Positions 22,714-29,428 of a stretch of 29,901 bases of DNA are shown piece by piece (the first letter of the stretch is position 1; each line of letters opens with the position of its first letter). This stretch comes from CAZHAX01 sp964530325 (lineage in GTDB: Bacteria > Chloroflexota > Anaerolineae > B4-G1). Made by a program: the position numbers and the translations under genes. Location of the stretch: contig CAZHAX010000029.1 of NCBI GenBank assembly GCA_964530325.1, forward strand, positions 1-29,901. Reading direction: 5' to 3'. The notes beneath the pieces are model-generated. The model made no database searches. It was not told the origin of the DNA and saw nothing but the letters and a program-made list of their open reading frames with translations.

Positions 22714-23586
22714 CTATGGCCCCTCGTAGCCGAGCACGGTGACCGGCGGGCTCTGGGTAAGCACCATCACGGTCAGCGTCCGCCCGTCGTACGTGAGGTG
22801 GAGCGGCCCAATGGAGCCGGGCACGATCTCCTGCTGCCAGGTCCGTCCTCCGTCGGCGGTGCGCAGGGCCAGGATCTCTCCCAGCTCGCCCTCCAGACTC
22901 AAGATCACCAGGCCGTGTTCCGCGTTGAGGAAGCGGACGGCCGCGAGTTGCTGCTGGCGCGTGGTGATGATGGTGCCGCCAAGCCCCAGCGATCTCTGCG
23001 CCCAGCTCTCGCCGCCGTCTTGGGTGACGTACAGCGTGCCTGTGTCGTCCAGGAGGTAGCCGTCGGTGGCAGAGCGCAGCGAAATGGCGGCGATCGTGGC
23101 TGCTCCATCGGGCAGCGGTATCACAGCCCACGTCTGCCCGCTGTCTGAGGTCGCCTCCAGCTGCGACAGGGAAGCGGCCCATCCCACCTGGTCATCAACG
23201 AAGCTGATGTATGCGGCTGAGCCTGGGTAGTGCAGCCGAGAGACGGTCTCCCAGGTGCGGCCGCCATCGCTGGATCGGCGGACCAATCCGGCATCGCCCA
23301 CGGCCCAGATCGTCTCTTCGTCCACCATGTCCAGACCGCAGAGGTCAATCGTCAAGCTGTTGGCTTGGACCCAGGTCTGCCCACCATCAGTCGTATAGTA
23401 GGGGTCACCGGCATGGCCGACCGTGATTCCGAATTCGTCATCCAGGAACGCGGCGGTGAAGCCGTTTCTCGGCTTGTCCGTCTGCAGCAGAATCTCCCAA
23501 ACGCCGGAGCTCTCAGTAGGGAAAGCACACGAGGCGACGCTCGAGAGCAACAAGACCAGAAAGACGATCCAGCCCAGGGGTTTCAT
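22714..23586 (-). CDS. BNR/Asp-box repeat lipoprotein (Ycf48-like propeller), probably frameshifted at its 3' end
   Basis: A 290-aa exported propeller protein. The signal peptide ends SVASC with Cys20 the likely lipid anchor. Five Asp-box motifs mark the blades: TTDGGQTW, SSDGGRTW, TSDSGQTW, TQDGGESW and TADGGRTW. Such propellers resemble Ycf48/HCF136 assembly factors and sialidase-like proteins; no catalytic residues are evident, so a binding role outside the membrane is likely. The ATG at 23586 follows AGGAGG and overlaps the methyltransferase TGA by four bases, indicating coupled translation. The chain ends abruptly at LGYEGP, and a coding-like stretch continues in another frame to 22568; the intact gene probably spans 22568-23586. 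Confidence 0.8.
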   Translation of the reverse strand: MKPLGWIVFLVLLLSSVASCAFPTESSGVWEILLQTDKPRNGFTAAFLDDEFGITVGHAGDPYYTTDGGQTWVQANSLTIDLCGLDMVDEETIWAVGDAGLVRRSSDGGRTWETVSRLHYPGSAAYISFVDDQVGWAASLSQLEATSDSGQTWAVIPLPDGAATIAAISLRSATDGYLLDDTGTLYVTQDGGESWAQRSLGLGGTIITTRQQQLAAVRFLNAEHGLVILSLEGELGEILALRTADGGRTWQQEIVPGSIGPLHLTYDGRTLTVMVLTQSPPVTVLGYEGP

Positions 23587-24236
23587 TGCCTCCTCCTCTG
23601 TGCAAGCAACAGCGGGTGACTCTCCTCAGGCATCTCGATGCTGTGCCTGTAGCCGTGGCCAACGGTGGTCACCTGCAAGACATCGAATCCGGTCGTCTCT
23701 AGGATCTCTTCGTAGTCTTGCAGGCCGTTGTTGCTCCAGTACATGGTCACTCCAAAGAAGTCGTCCTCCACGTATGCATCTTCTCGCGTCGCGCTCACCG
23801 TAGCCAGCAAGAACCCTCCTGGCTTGAGCCAGCGGTGGATCCGCCGGAACAGCTCCTTGTGCTCATCGGGCGGCAGGTGGAAGAGGGAGTAGAAGGCTAC
23901 GACGGCATCCAAGTACGAGTCTGCAAAATCGACCGACATTATGTCACCGCGAATGAACGTGGCTTGAGGGACGTTCGCCCTGGCCAGGGCAACCATCGTG
24001 CCGGAGATGTCCACTCCCGTGACACTGAAGCGATGGGCCAGCTCTCGAGCGACCGGCTCGCCGGCCCCGCAGCCGACGTCGAGCACCCGGGCTCCGTCCT
24101 CAAGCCGGCCCATCAGCGCAACCAGCGCATCTTCAGTCTCTTCCCGGCGAGCTTCGCGGTAGGCAGAGGCGCAGCGATCGTACCCCCGCTCCACCAGGGC
24201 CTTGTAGTCCGTCTTCGGATCGTCTGCCGGTCTCAT
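23583..24236 (-). CDS. SAM-dependent methyltransferase, class I
   Basis: A 217-aa class I methyltransferase. Motif I is VLDVGCGAGEP (51-61), motif II/III region TGVDISGTMVALARAN gives the acidic residue that holds the SAM ribose, and FIRGDIMSVDF and AVVAFYSLFHLP complete the cofactor pocket; LKPGGFLLATVS is post-motif. The C-terminal third (FGVTMYWSNNGLQDYEEIL) may contact the substrate, which is unknown. The ATG at 24236 lacks a clear ribosome binding site. The stop overlaps the BNR lipoprotein start by four bases (ATGA), so both are translated from one message, although their roles do not obviously connect. Confidence 0.9.
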   Translation of the reverse strand: MRPADDPKTDYKALVERGYDRCASAYREARREETEDALVALMGRLEDGARVLDVGCGAGEPVARELAHRFSVTGVDISGTMVALARANVPQATFIRGDIMSVDFADSYLDAVVAFYSLFHLPPDEHKELFRRIHRWLKPGGFLLATVSATREDAYVEDDFFGVTMYWSNNGLQDYEEILETTGFDVLQVTTVGHGYRHSIEMPEESHPLLLAQRRRQ

Positions 24237-24289
24237 CGATTCGCTTGGGGTGGAACGTGCGGGCCAGGTGCGCGCAAGGGCCCCGAAGG

Positions 24290-24901
24290 CTAGGGCTCCT
24301 CTTGAGGAACAGACACCTCCATCTGTACCTCGGCCAGGAAGCCCTCACGGCTGTACCGCTCGACCAGCTTCTGCAGCAGCAGGGGGTCGGCTTCGACATC
24401 GGCGAAGTATGCCGCCGCCGCCGCCTTCAGGTCATTCAGGAAGTCCTGCGCATTGAGCATCTCCTGCCCAGACGAGGTCACCTGAAGATGAACGCGAGGG
24501 TTGCCATGGGTGAGCGCATACCTCCTGCCTTTGATCGTGAACAGGTGCAAGAGCCCATTGCGCAGGCTCTCCCACAGACCGTCTGCGTCGTAGCGGCCTT
24601 CGGGGAAGTACCTCCTGACGAAGCGCTTGTACGCCGGGCCGGCCCTGCCCTTTGTGGAGCCGCCCCACCAGAATCCGGCCAGATAGTCGATCGCGCAGGA
24701 CATCAGTATGAAGGCGACCAGCGCGTCTTCAGAGCGTATCAGCCTGTCGATTGGCTTGAAGACCCAGGACTCGAAGTGGGGCCGGAAGCAGCGTGTGAAC
24801 CAGGCCACCTTCTGGGCCTGGGTGGCATCCAAGTCGATAGAGCCGAGCGACCCCGGCGGATCGCACGGGGCATCCGGTGGGCTGCCCCTACTCTCGCTCA
24901 T
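24290..24901 (-). CDS. Uncharacterised helical protein with a HEPN-like RNxxxH motif
   Basis: A 203-aa, mostly helical soluble protein. The centre reads ALVAFILMSCAIDYLAGFW, then STKGRAGPAYKRFVRRYFP and LWESLRNGLLHLFTIKG. RNGLLH fits the R-x4-6-H motif of HEPN-superfamily RNases, in which Arg and His catalyse RNA cleavage and N often follows R. Similar uncharacterised proteins, with an IDxLxG helix and a YKxFxxxYFP helix before RNGLxH, occur in many bacteria. The C-terminus is a charged helix bundle. The ATG at 24901 has GGGAGGAG close upstream. No partner nucleotidyltransferase (as in HEPN/MNT pairs) lies beside it. HEPN assignment is an inference from the motif and helical context only. Confidence 0.55.
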   Translation of the reverse strand: MSESRGSPPDAPCDPPGSLGSIDLDATQAQKVAWFTRCFRPHFESWVFKPIDRLIRSEDALVAFILMSCAIDYLAGFWWGGSTKGRAGPAYKRFVRRYFPEGRYDADGLWESLRNGLLHLFTIKGRRYALTHGNPRVHLQVTSSGQEMLNAQDFLNDLKAAAAAYFADVEADPLLLQKLVERYSREGFLAEVQMEVSVPQEEP

Positions 24902-25301
24902 TCGCTCCTCCCTGCGCCTCGGCAGCGGGTAACGCGCGGCCGGCCGCCCTGCAGTGTACCTTCACTCTCGCTGAACCGCAAGGGCGAAGCGCCTCTCCCG
25001 GCGCGCCTGTCCCAAGGCAGCCGCGACCTGGCTCCGATCGTGGCCCGCGAGTCGCTCCGAGGCGAGAGTCAGCCCCTAGCTGAATCGGTTTCTTGCACTT
25101 GGGGTTGCTGCTGGTATGCCCTTGGGCGTATACCTATGCAGCCTGTGCGGGAGGCGGTGGTGCAGTCCGTAGGCCATCGGATCAGTGTCCACTCCCTGAG
25201 CCGCTCCCGCCCGCGCTGTGGCGCTTCGTATGGCTGCTGGGCCGCCTCGGCCTGGACGGAAAGCCGGGATTGGGAGCCGGATACTCCCCAGGAGGAAAGG
25301 G
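24902..25301. other. 400-base divergent intergenic region
   Basis: This lies between the starts of two divergent genes. No reading frame with coding character was found. The only promoter-like pair on the plus strand is weak: TTGCTG at 25105-25110 and TATACC at 25129-25134 with an 18-base spacer, about 165 bases before the peroxiredoxin start. No clear repeat or operator was recognised. Confidence 0.35.
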
Positions 25302-25999
25302 ATGGCAAAGATGAAGGATGGATGCGTGAAGCCTGCCGCCGGTCCGCTGGTGGCTGAGCCTGAACCCGCTGCTGCAGCAACGGCGGCGCCGAACGAGGTC
25401 AGGCGAATGCAAGCGCGTGTGGGCAGGGAAGCCCCCGACTTCGAGGCGAGTGTTTTCGTCGCCGGAGAGGGCTTCGAATCAGTCCGCCTCTCGGACTACA
25501 AGGGACAGTGGGTCGTAGTCTGCTTCTACCCCGGCGACTTCACCTTCGTCTGACCGACCGAACTGGCGGCGGTCGCCGCCATGTACGATCAGTTCAAGAG
25601 GCTCGGAGTAGTAGTGCTGGCTATAAGCGTGGACAGCCGCTTCGTACACAAGGTATGGCAGGAACAGGAACTCTCCAAGATGGTGGAGGGGGGCGTCCCC
25701 TTCCCAATGCTCTCCGATGGGGTGGGCGGATCGGGGCGGTCTACGGCGTATACGATGAGGCGGCGGGGGTTAATATCCGCGGCCGCTTCATCATCGATCC
25801 CGACTTCAACATCCGGGCGGTTGAGGTGCTGACTGCCGAGGTAGGGCAGAAGCCTGAGGAGCTGATTCGCCAGGTCAAGGCCTTCCAGCATGTCGCGAAG
25901 ACCGGAGAGGTCACCCCCTCGGGGTGGCAGCCTGGAGACAAGACGCTGACGCCGGGCCCCGATCTGGCGGGCAAGGTGTGGGAGGTCTGGAAGCCGTAG
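25302..25999 (+). CDS. Selenocysteine peroxiredoxin (AhpC/Prx1-like), with one frameshift
   Basis: A peroxide-reducing enzyme of the AhpC/Prx1 type. The ATG at 25302 follows AGGAGG six bases upstream. After a 37-residue Ala/Pro-rich extension the fold begins at RVGREAPDFEA. The active-site motif P-x3-T-x2-C reads PGDFTFV then TGA (25551-25553) then PTELAAVAAMYDQF, so the peroxidatic residue (84) is encoded by TGA, read here as selenocysteine. Trp in HKVWQEQE and Arg in DSRFVHK follow. At 25719-25726 one G is missing, moving the rest into another frame (RIGAVYGVYDEAAG, RGRFIIDPDFNIRAVEV) up to TAG at 25997. The repaired protein would be 232 aa. The usual resolving-Cys block VCPxxW reads VTPSGWQPGD, so Thr replaces Cys. 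It is plus-strand and alone. Confidence 0.85.
25551..25553 (+). other. In-frame TGA read as selenocysteine
   Basis: The TGA stands exactly at the peroxidatic Cys codon of a peroxiredoxin and the reading frame stays open and conserved on both sides. TGA serves as a normal stop in many neighbours (for example at 18243, 20053, 23583 and 28042), so recoding would require a local signal; the hairpin at 25564-25581 supplies one. Confidence 0.8.
25564..25581 (+). promoter_or_regulatory. Bacterial SECIS-like hairpin after the TGA codon
   Basis: TGGCGGC and GCCGCCA form a perfect 7-bp stem closing a GGTC loop. The loop starts 17 bases after the TGA. In bacteria the SelB factor recognises a stem-loop directly downstream of UGA whose loop holds a G or GU; from memory the E. 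coli fdhF element also shows GGUC at about this distance. The structure lies within the coding sequence, as expected for bacteria. Confidence 0.72.
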
Positions 26000-26095
26000 G
26001 CGAGCACCTGGCTGAGGCGGCCAACTGCAGTCCGCCTTCGGCCTTCAGGCCTGGTCATATGCGAAGCTCCATCAGCCACCCCGGTGGCGCCGGAG

Positions 26096-26683
26096 TCAGA
26101 CGCCGGGGATTCTTGTTCCGCGCGCAGGCTGTAGCTCGAGGCGGATCGCTCGCTCGGGACAAGCAGGGACGCAGCGCCCATAGCCGAAGCAGTACTCATC
26201 GACCAGGCGAATAGCCCCGTCCTCCAGCAGGCGGGCCTCGAAGAAGCAGCTGTCCACACATAGACCGCAGCCGATACATTTCTCCGGGTCGGTGACCGGG
26301 ACGTATCCGCAGCGCGCTTGCTCCGCGTAGCTACCCTTGTCCCGCGCCTGGCGCAGTGGGAAACAGCAGCAGGTGCAGCAGTTGCATAGCTCGTAAGGCC
26401 GTGCTCCGTCTTCGAAGTAGAAGACCTGGTGAATGTCGCCGCGTTCGGTCGTCGTTCGGACGATCTGCACTGCCTCATGCGGCGAGATCCGCTTCGCCTT
26501 CTGGGGGTCCTGCGGCGAGGCGTGCTCGAACAGCATACACACCGCCCACGTTTCGCGTGGGCACACCTGCATCTCGGAGCGGCAAGGGCAATCACGTAGG
26601 TAGACCTTGCCGGCCCCGGCAACCAGCCTCTCCGCTTCCTGCGGCGGGATGATCAGGCGGACTGCCGTCTCTGGCTCAATCAT
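26096..26683 (-). CDS. Cysteine-rich 4Fe-4S ferredoxin-type protein
   Basis: A 195-aa iron-sulfur protein. The N-terminal half holds RDCPCRSEMQVCPRE and AVCMLFEH, then SPHEAVQIV; a dense patch CNCCTCCC follows near residue 110; the C-terminal part has two ferredoxin motifs, CIGCGLCVDSC and a second, YCFGYGRCVPACPERA. This is the arrangement of a family of ferredoxin-like proteins with a CNCCxCCC centre found in anaerobes. It probably carries two [4Fe-4S] clusters, plus extra metal sites of unknown type, and shuttles electrons in the cytosol. The second motif has a GYG spacer where CxxC would be usual, so that cluster may be altered. I prefer the ATG at 26683; the frame extends to 26767 into the neighbour. 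Confidence 0.82.
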   Translation of the reverse strand: MIEPETAVRLIIPPQEAERLVAGAGKVYLRDCPCRSEMQVCPRETWAVCMLFEHASPQDPQKAKRISPHEAVQIVRTTTERGDIHQVFYFEDGARPYELCNCCTCCCFPLRQARDKGSYAEQARCGYVPVTDPEKCIGCGLCVDSCFFEARLLEDGAIRLVDEYCFGYGRCVPACPERAIRLELQPARGTRIPGV

Positions 26684-26705
26684 CTGCTGCTTCTGGCTAT
26701 TGACG

Positions 26706-27404
26706 TCATCCAGCAGACCGGGCGGCCCTGTCCTGAGTGCCTTCCGCAACGGCTGCCAGCAGGACAAGCGGCCCCAGCGCGAAGTACGTTATGTAGCCGA
26801 TGCCTGTGATCAGGCTGAGGGTACCGTCTGCATCGAAGAGCCACAGCAAGGGGTAGCCGAAGATTGCCAGCTCAATGCATAGCAGACACAGCGCCACGAA
26901 CAGGATCAGGCACGGCTTCAGTATCCCGGCCAGGAAGCGCGCTGCGCCGCCAGATAGAATCCTGCGCCACCGCCGCAAGGGCTTGTCGATGCTGGCTGCG
27001 GCTACGATGGCCATGATGGCGCAGATCGGCGGGGCGAAGCCACCCCCCACCAGGAACATGGCCACCGAGAGAATCCCGAGCACCAGCGCACCGCGCCGGC
27101 GCTCTACGAACGCAGTGGCCCAGACGATGAAGATCAGGCTGACTATTGTCGCCAGGATGCCTGTTGCCAGGAAGTTGGGAACCAGCGTGAAGGCTGGTTC
27201 CGCACCGTGCTCCCACAACCTCTGCAGCGGGCCGATAGCATCTATCACGTTGCCACTCGGCGCCACGTTCCCTTGCAGAATCTCGAACAGGCCGTGCTCC
27301 AGGCCGGCCAGGCCCGCCACGAAACCTACGCTTGAGGCGACCAGCCTCATCCCGCTGACGCTGTGCCGACCTAGCGACATGCCCTGCCCTGGTACCTTGC
27401 TCAT
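26706..27404 (-). CDS. Multi-pass membrane protein, unknown family
   Basis: A 232-residue protein with about six hydrophobic segments, including RLVASSVGFVAGLAGLEHG, FLATGILATIVSLIFIVWAT, GALVLGILSVAMFLVGGGF, PPICAIMAIVAAAS, LKPCLILFVALCLLCIELA and YITYFALGPLVLLAAVAE. An Arg-rich loop (KPLRRWRRI) lies between segments four and five and should face the cytosol. I do not recognise the family. The ATG at 27404 has GGAGAAGG upstream. It lies 22 bases before the Fe-S protein start on the same strand and is probably co-transcribed with it. Whether the two proteins form a membrane-bound redox unit is a guess. Confidence 0.7.
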   Translation of the reverse strand: MSKVPGQGMSLGRHSVSGMRLVASSVGFVAGLAGLEHGLFEILQGNVAPSGNVIDAIGPLQRLWEHGAEPAFTLVPNFLATGILATIVSLIFIVWATAFVERRRGALVLGILSVAMFLVGGGFAPPICAIMAIVAAASIDKPLRRWRRILSGGAARFLAGILKPCLILFVALCLLCIELAIFGYPLLWLFDADGTLSLITGIGYITYFALGPLVLLAAVAEGTQDRAARSAG

Positions 27405-27463
27405 TCGTCCCTTCTCCTGTGTGATCTCATCGCTGCCTTCGCGGCGGCCACTACCGCTGCTAT

Positions 27464-27982
27464 CTACGCACGATCGCCCAGGCAGTTGCAGTCGGCGACC
27501 CGGTGCCTTCTCCGCAGCTCCGGGACCCAGCGAGGCACACGTCTCTTGTACTCAGCGTAATCTTCTCCAAGGCGCCGCTCGGCATACGGCTCCTCGACCA
27601 GCCGCACGAACAGGTCTATGCAGGGCACGAAGGCCAGCGACAGGAGCAGGAAGGTGGCGGATCGGGTCGCGAGAGCAGTGCCGACGAGCAACAGGGCCTC
27701 GCCGCCGTAGATCGGGTTCCGCATCCAGCCATACGGCCCGGCCGCCACCAGCCGGATCGTTGGGTCGCCAGGCGCACCGCTCGCGCCACCGTGTTTCCAG
27801 AGCGTGCAGGCCGCTGCCACTATCAGGATTGCACCCGAAGCCACCAGCGGGATGGCCACGATCACCGGCAGACCGGGAAGCGGTTCAGACCACAGGGGGT
27901 CAAGGCGGAAGGCAAGCGCAGCGCCCAGAATAGTCAGGGCGCTGAGCGCCAGGTTGATGATCAGTACCCGAACGCTATTCAT
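27464..27982 (-). CDS. Isoprenylcysteine/phospholipid methyltransferase-like membrane protein (1)
   Basis: A 172-residue integral membrane protein with about four helices and the C-terminal ICMT-type block: AAGPYGWMRNPIYGGEALLLVG, in which GPY and RNPxY line the SAM site, then RLVEEPYAERRLGEDYAEY and RRVPRWVP. In eukaryotes this fold methylates prenyl-cysteine; in bacteria members methylate phospholipids or are unassigned. The ATG at 27982 has only GGGG upstream; a GTG at 28045 that overlaps the TGA of the preceding gene by four bases would add 21 residues and is a real alternative. The next gene encodes a second, related enzyme. Confidence 0.82.
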   Translation of the reverse strand: MNSVRVLIINLALSALTILGAALAFRLDPLWSEPLPGLPVIVAIPLVASGAILIVAAACTLWKHGGASGAPGDPTIRLVAAGPYGWMRNPIYGGEALLLVGTALATRSATFLLLSLAFVPCIDLFVRLVEEPYAERRLGEDYAEYKRRVPRWVPELRRRHRVADCNCLGDRA

Positions 27983-28041
27983 GCCCCGTAGAGCACCGAC
28001 AGAATGGTGCAGCTGTGAAACGAGACCGCTGCTGGGTCCTC

Positions 28042-28752
28042 TCACCACAGGCCGGGGATCAAGCGATGGCGGGTGTCCTCAGCGTACTCCTCGTACCCGG
28101 CGAGCTCTTCGAGGAGCATCCGATCCTCAAGTCTGGTGCGGACTATCAGGGCGACCGCCATGCCGACCGCGGGAATGAGCGCCCACAGCGCATCCAGCAT
28201 GAACGGGAAAGCCAACGAGGCGACCAGGGCCCCGGCGTAGGACGGATGGCGCACAAGGCGATAGGGGCCGCTAGTCACAACCTCCTGCCCTCTGTCTTCC
28301 TGGATCCGGGCCACAGCAGAGAAGTAGGGATTGACCACCATCGCCCACACTGCCAGGCCGTACGCGCCGGCGACGCCCATGGCCGCCACGTACTGCCAAG
28401 GCGCCGCAATGGTCTCCGACCAGCCAAAGCGGTGATCGAGCCCGGCGACGATCGTCATCGCCATTGGGCCATAGATGCCGACGATCCCTACCAGCAGGCG
28501 ATCCCAGGACTTCGTCCCTTCCGATTCGGTGAATCTGGCTCGCTCTCGCAGCGTGTCTGGATTCCTCTTCAGCACGATCAGCCTGCTGCCAATGGTCGAC
28601 GCTAGAAGCAGGGCAGCGTATAGCCAGGCCATCGGCCATTCCAGCGTGCCGGCCGATATGAAGAGGAGAGCCGGCACGAGGAACAGGTAGGCCACGAGAG
28701 CGATTAGCGCCCGAATGAAGGTGCTTGCTTGCAGCTGGCTGTCAGGACTCAT
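28042..28752 (-). CDS. Isoprenylcysteine/phospholipid methyltransferase-like membrane protein (2)
   Basis: A 236-aa membrane protein of the same superfamily as the next gene but longer. It has about five hydrophobic segments and the C-terminal SAM-binding block VVTSGPYRLVRHPSYAGALV, then RTRLEDRMLLEELAGYEEY and RHRLIPGLW. The GPYxxxRHPxYxG and E.L.GYxxY signatures are those of ICMT/PEMT-like methyltransferases. A bacterial lipid or isoprenoid substrate is likely but not defined. The ATG at 28752 has GGGAGG upstream. The tail end of the gene overlaps or abuts the start of the neighbouring ICMT-like gene, so the two are made together. Confidence 0.85.
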   Translation of the reverse strand: MSPDSQLQASTFIRALIALVAYLFLVPALLFISAGTLEWPMAWLYAALLLASTIGSRLIVLKRNPDTLRERARFTESEGTKSWDRLLVGIVGIYGPMAMTIVAGLDHRFGWSETIAAPWQYVAAMGVAGAYGLAVWAMVVNPYFSAVARIQEDRGQEVVTSGPYRLVRHPSYAGALVASLAFPFMLDALWALIPAVGMAVALIVRTRLEDRMLLEELAGYEEYAEDTRHRLIPGLW

Positions 28753-28821
28753 CGATGGACCTCCCGTTTCTGCTGACGAGGCCGCCGGCGGAGGGGCGCT
28801 CGGCAGGGCTCGTGCCGGCGC

Positions 28822-29376
28822 CTATGCCGCGCCGTCCCCGGCTGCCGCCGCTGATCTGGCCAATTGCAGGACGCGCTCGATGAAGGGTCCCTTGCTCTCA
28901 ACATAGGCGTCACGGTCAGCGGGGTGCCGCAGTGCCAGCTCCTCCTTCAGCACGGCGTATTCGCCGGCCAGCTCCGGGTGGTCGATCAGGTAGTCACGAA
29001 ACAGCAAATGGTCTTTCCATCTGCGGCTGCGTATCCCGAAAGCGTGTATGTGATGGGTCCTGGGGCTGCCCTTCTCGAAGTAGTGCCTCCGTGGTATGCC
29101 GTACTCCCCTCGGTACCAATAGCCCAACTGCTCGATGGGGTGGATGCACACCCTGGCTTCCTCGAAGCTCTTGACGGCTATGCCGATGTCAATGATGGGC
29201 TTGGCCACCAGGCCGGGGATGGACGTGCTGCCGATATGCTGGATATCGAGCATCTGCTCGCCGACGGCGGCCTGCAGGAGTGCCTTCTCCTCCTCGAACA
29301 GCCTGGCCCATTCGGGTGTGTACGGGTGCAGCTCGACGACGCCGTCCCTCAGACCAATCACGCTGCAGTCTCTCAT
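28822..29376 (-). CDS. GrpB-family nucleotidyltransferase-fold protein
   Basis: A 184-aa cytosolic protein of the GrpB (UPF0157) family. The nucleotidyltransferase-like core shows IQHIGSTSIPGLVAKPIIDIGIAV, shortened here to its key residues GST and KPIIDI, which place the acidic residues of the active site, then THHIHAFG, HLLFRDYL and a helical C-terminus (KGPFIERVLQLAR). The fold resembles that of toxin/antitoxin-associated nucleotidyltransferases, but the substrate is unknown. The ATG at 29376 has GAGG close upstream; the frame opens further to 29451 but that part overlaps the RraA-like gene and is unlike the family. It is 52 bases after the RraA-like stop. Confidence 0.88.
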   Translation of the reverse strand: MRDCSVIGLRDGVVELHPYTPEWARLFEEEKALLQAAVGEQMLDIQHIGSTSIPGLVAKPIIDIGIAVKSFEEARVCIHPIEQLGYWYRGEYGIPRRHYFEKGSPRTHHIHAFGIRSRRWKDHLLFRDYLIDHPELAGEYAVLKEELALRHPADRDAYVESKGPFIERVLQLARSAAAAGDGAA

Positions 29377-29428
29377 CAAGCCTCGACGTTGCGGCGAGTC
29401 TTCACCGGGGTCGGCGCGCCGCCAAGAG

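Noticed and set aside
24245..25357. 370-residue open frame on the plus strand
   Set aside because: It covers the opposite strand of the HEPN-like gene plus the intergenic region; the peroxiredoxin start and ribosome binding site lie inside it in another frame.
25551..25553. TGA as a nonsense mutation making the peroxiredoxin a pseudogene
   Set aside because: It falls exactly on the catalytic codon, conservation continues past it, and a SECIS-like hairpin follows; a random stop would not show this.
26875..27933. 352-residue open frame on the plus strand
   Set aside because: It is opposite two membrane-protein genes with good starts and shows no domain.
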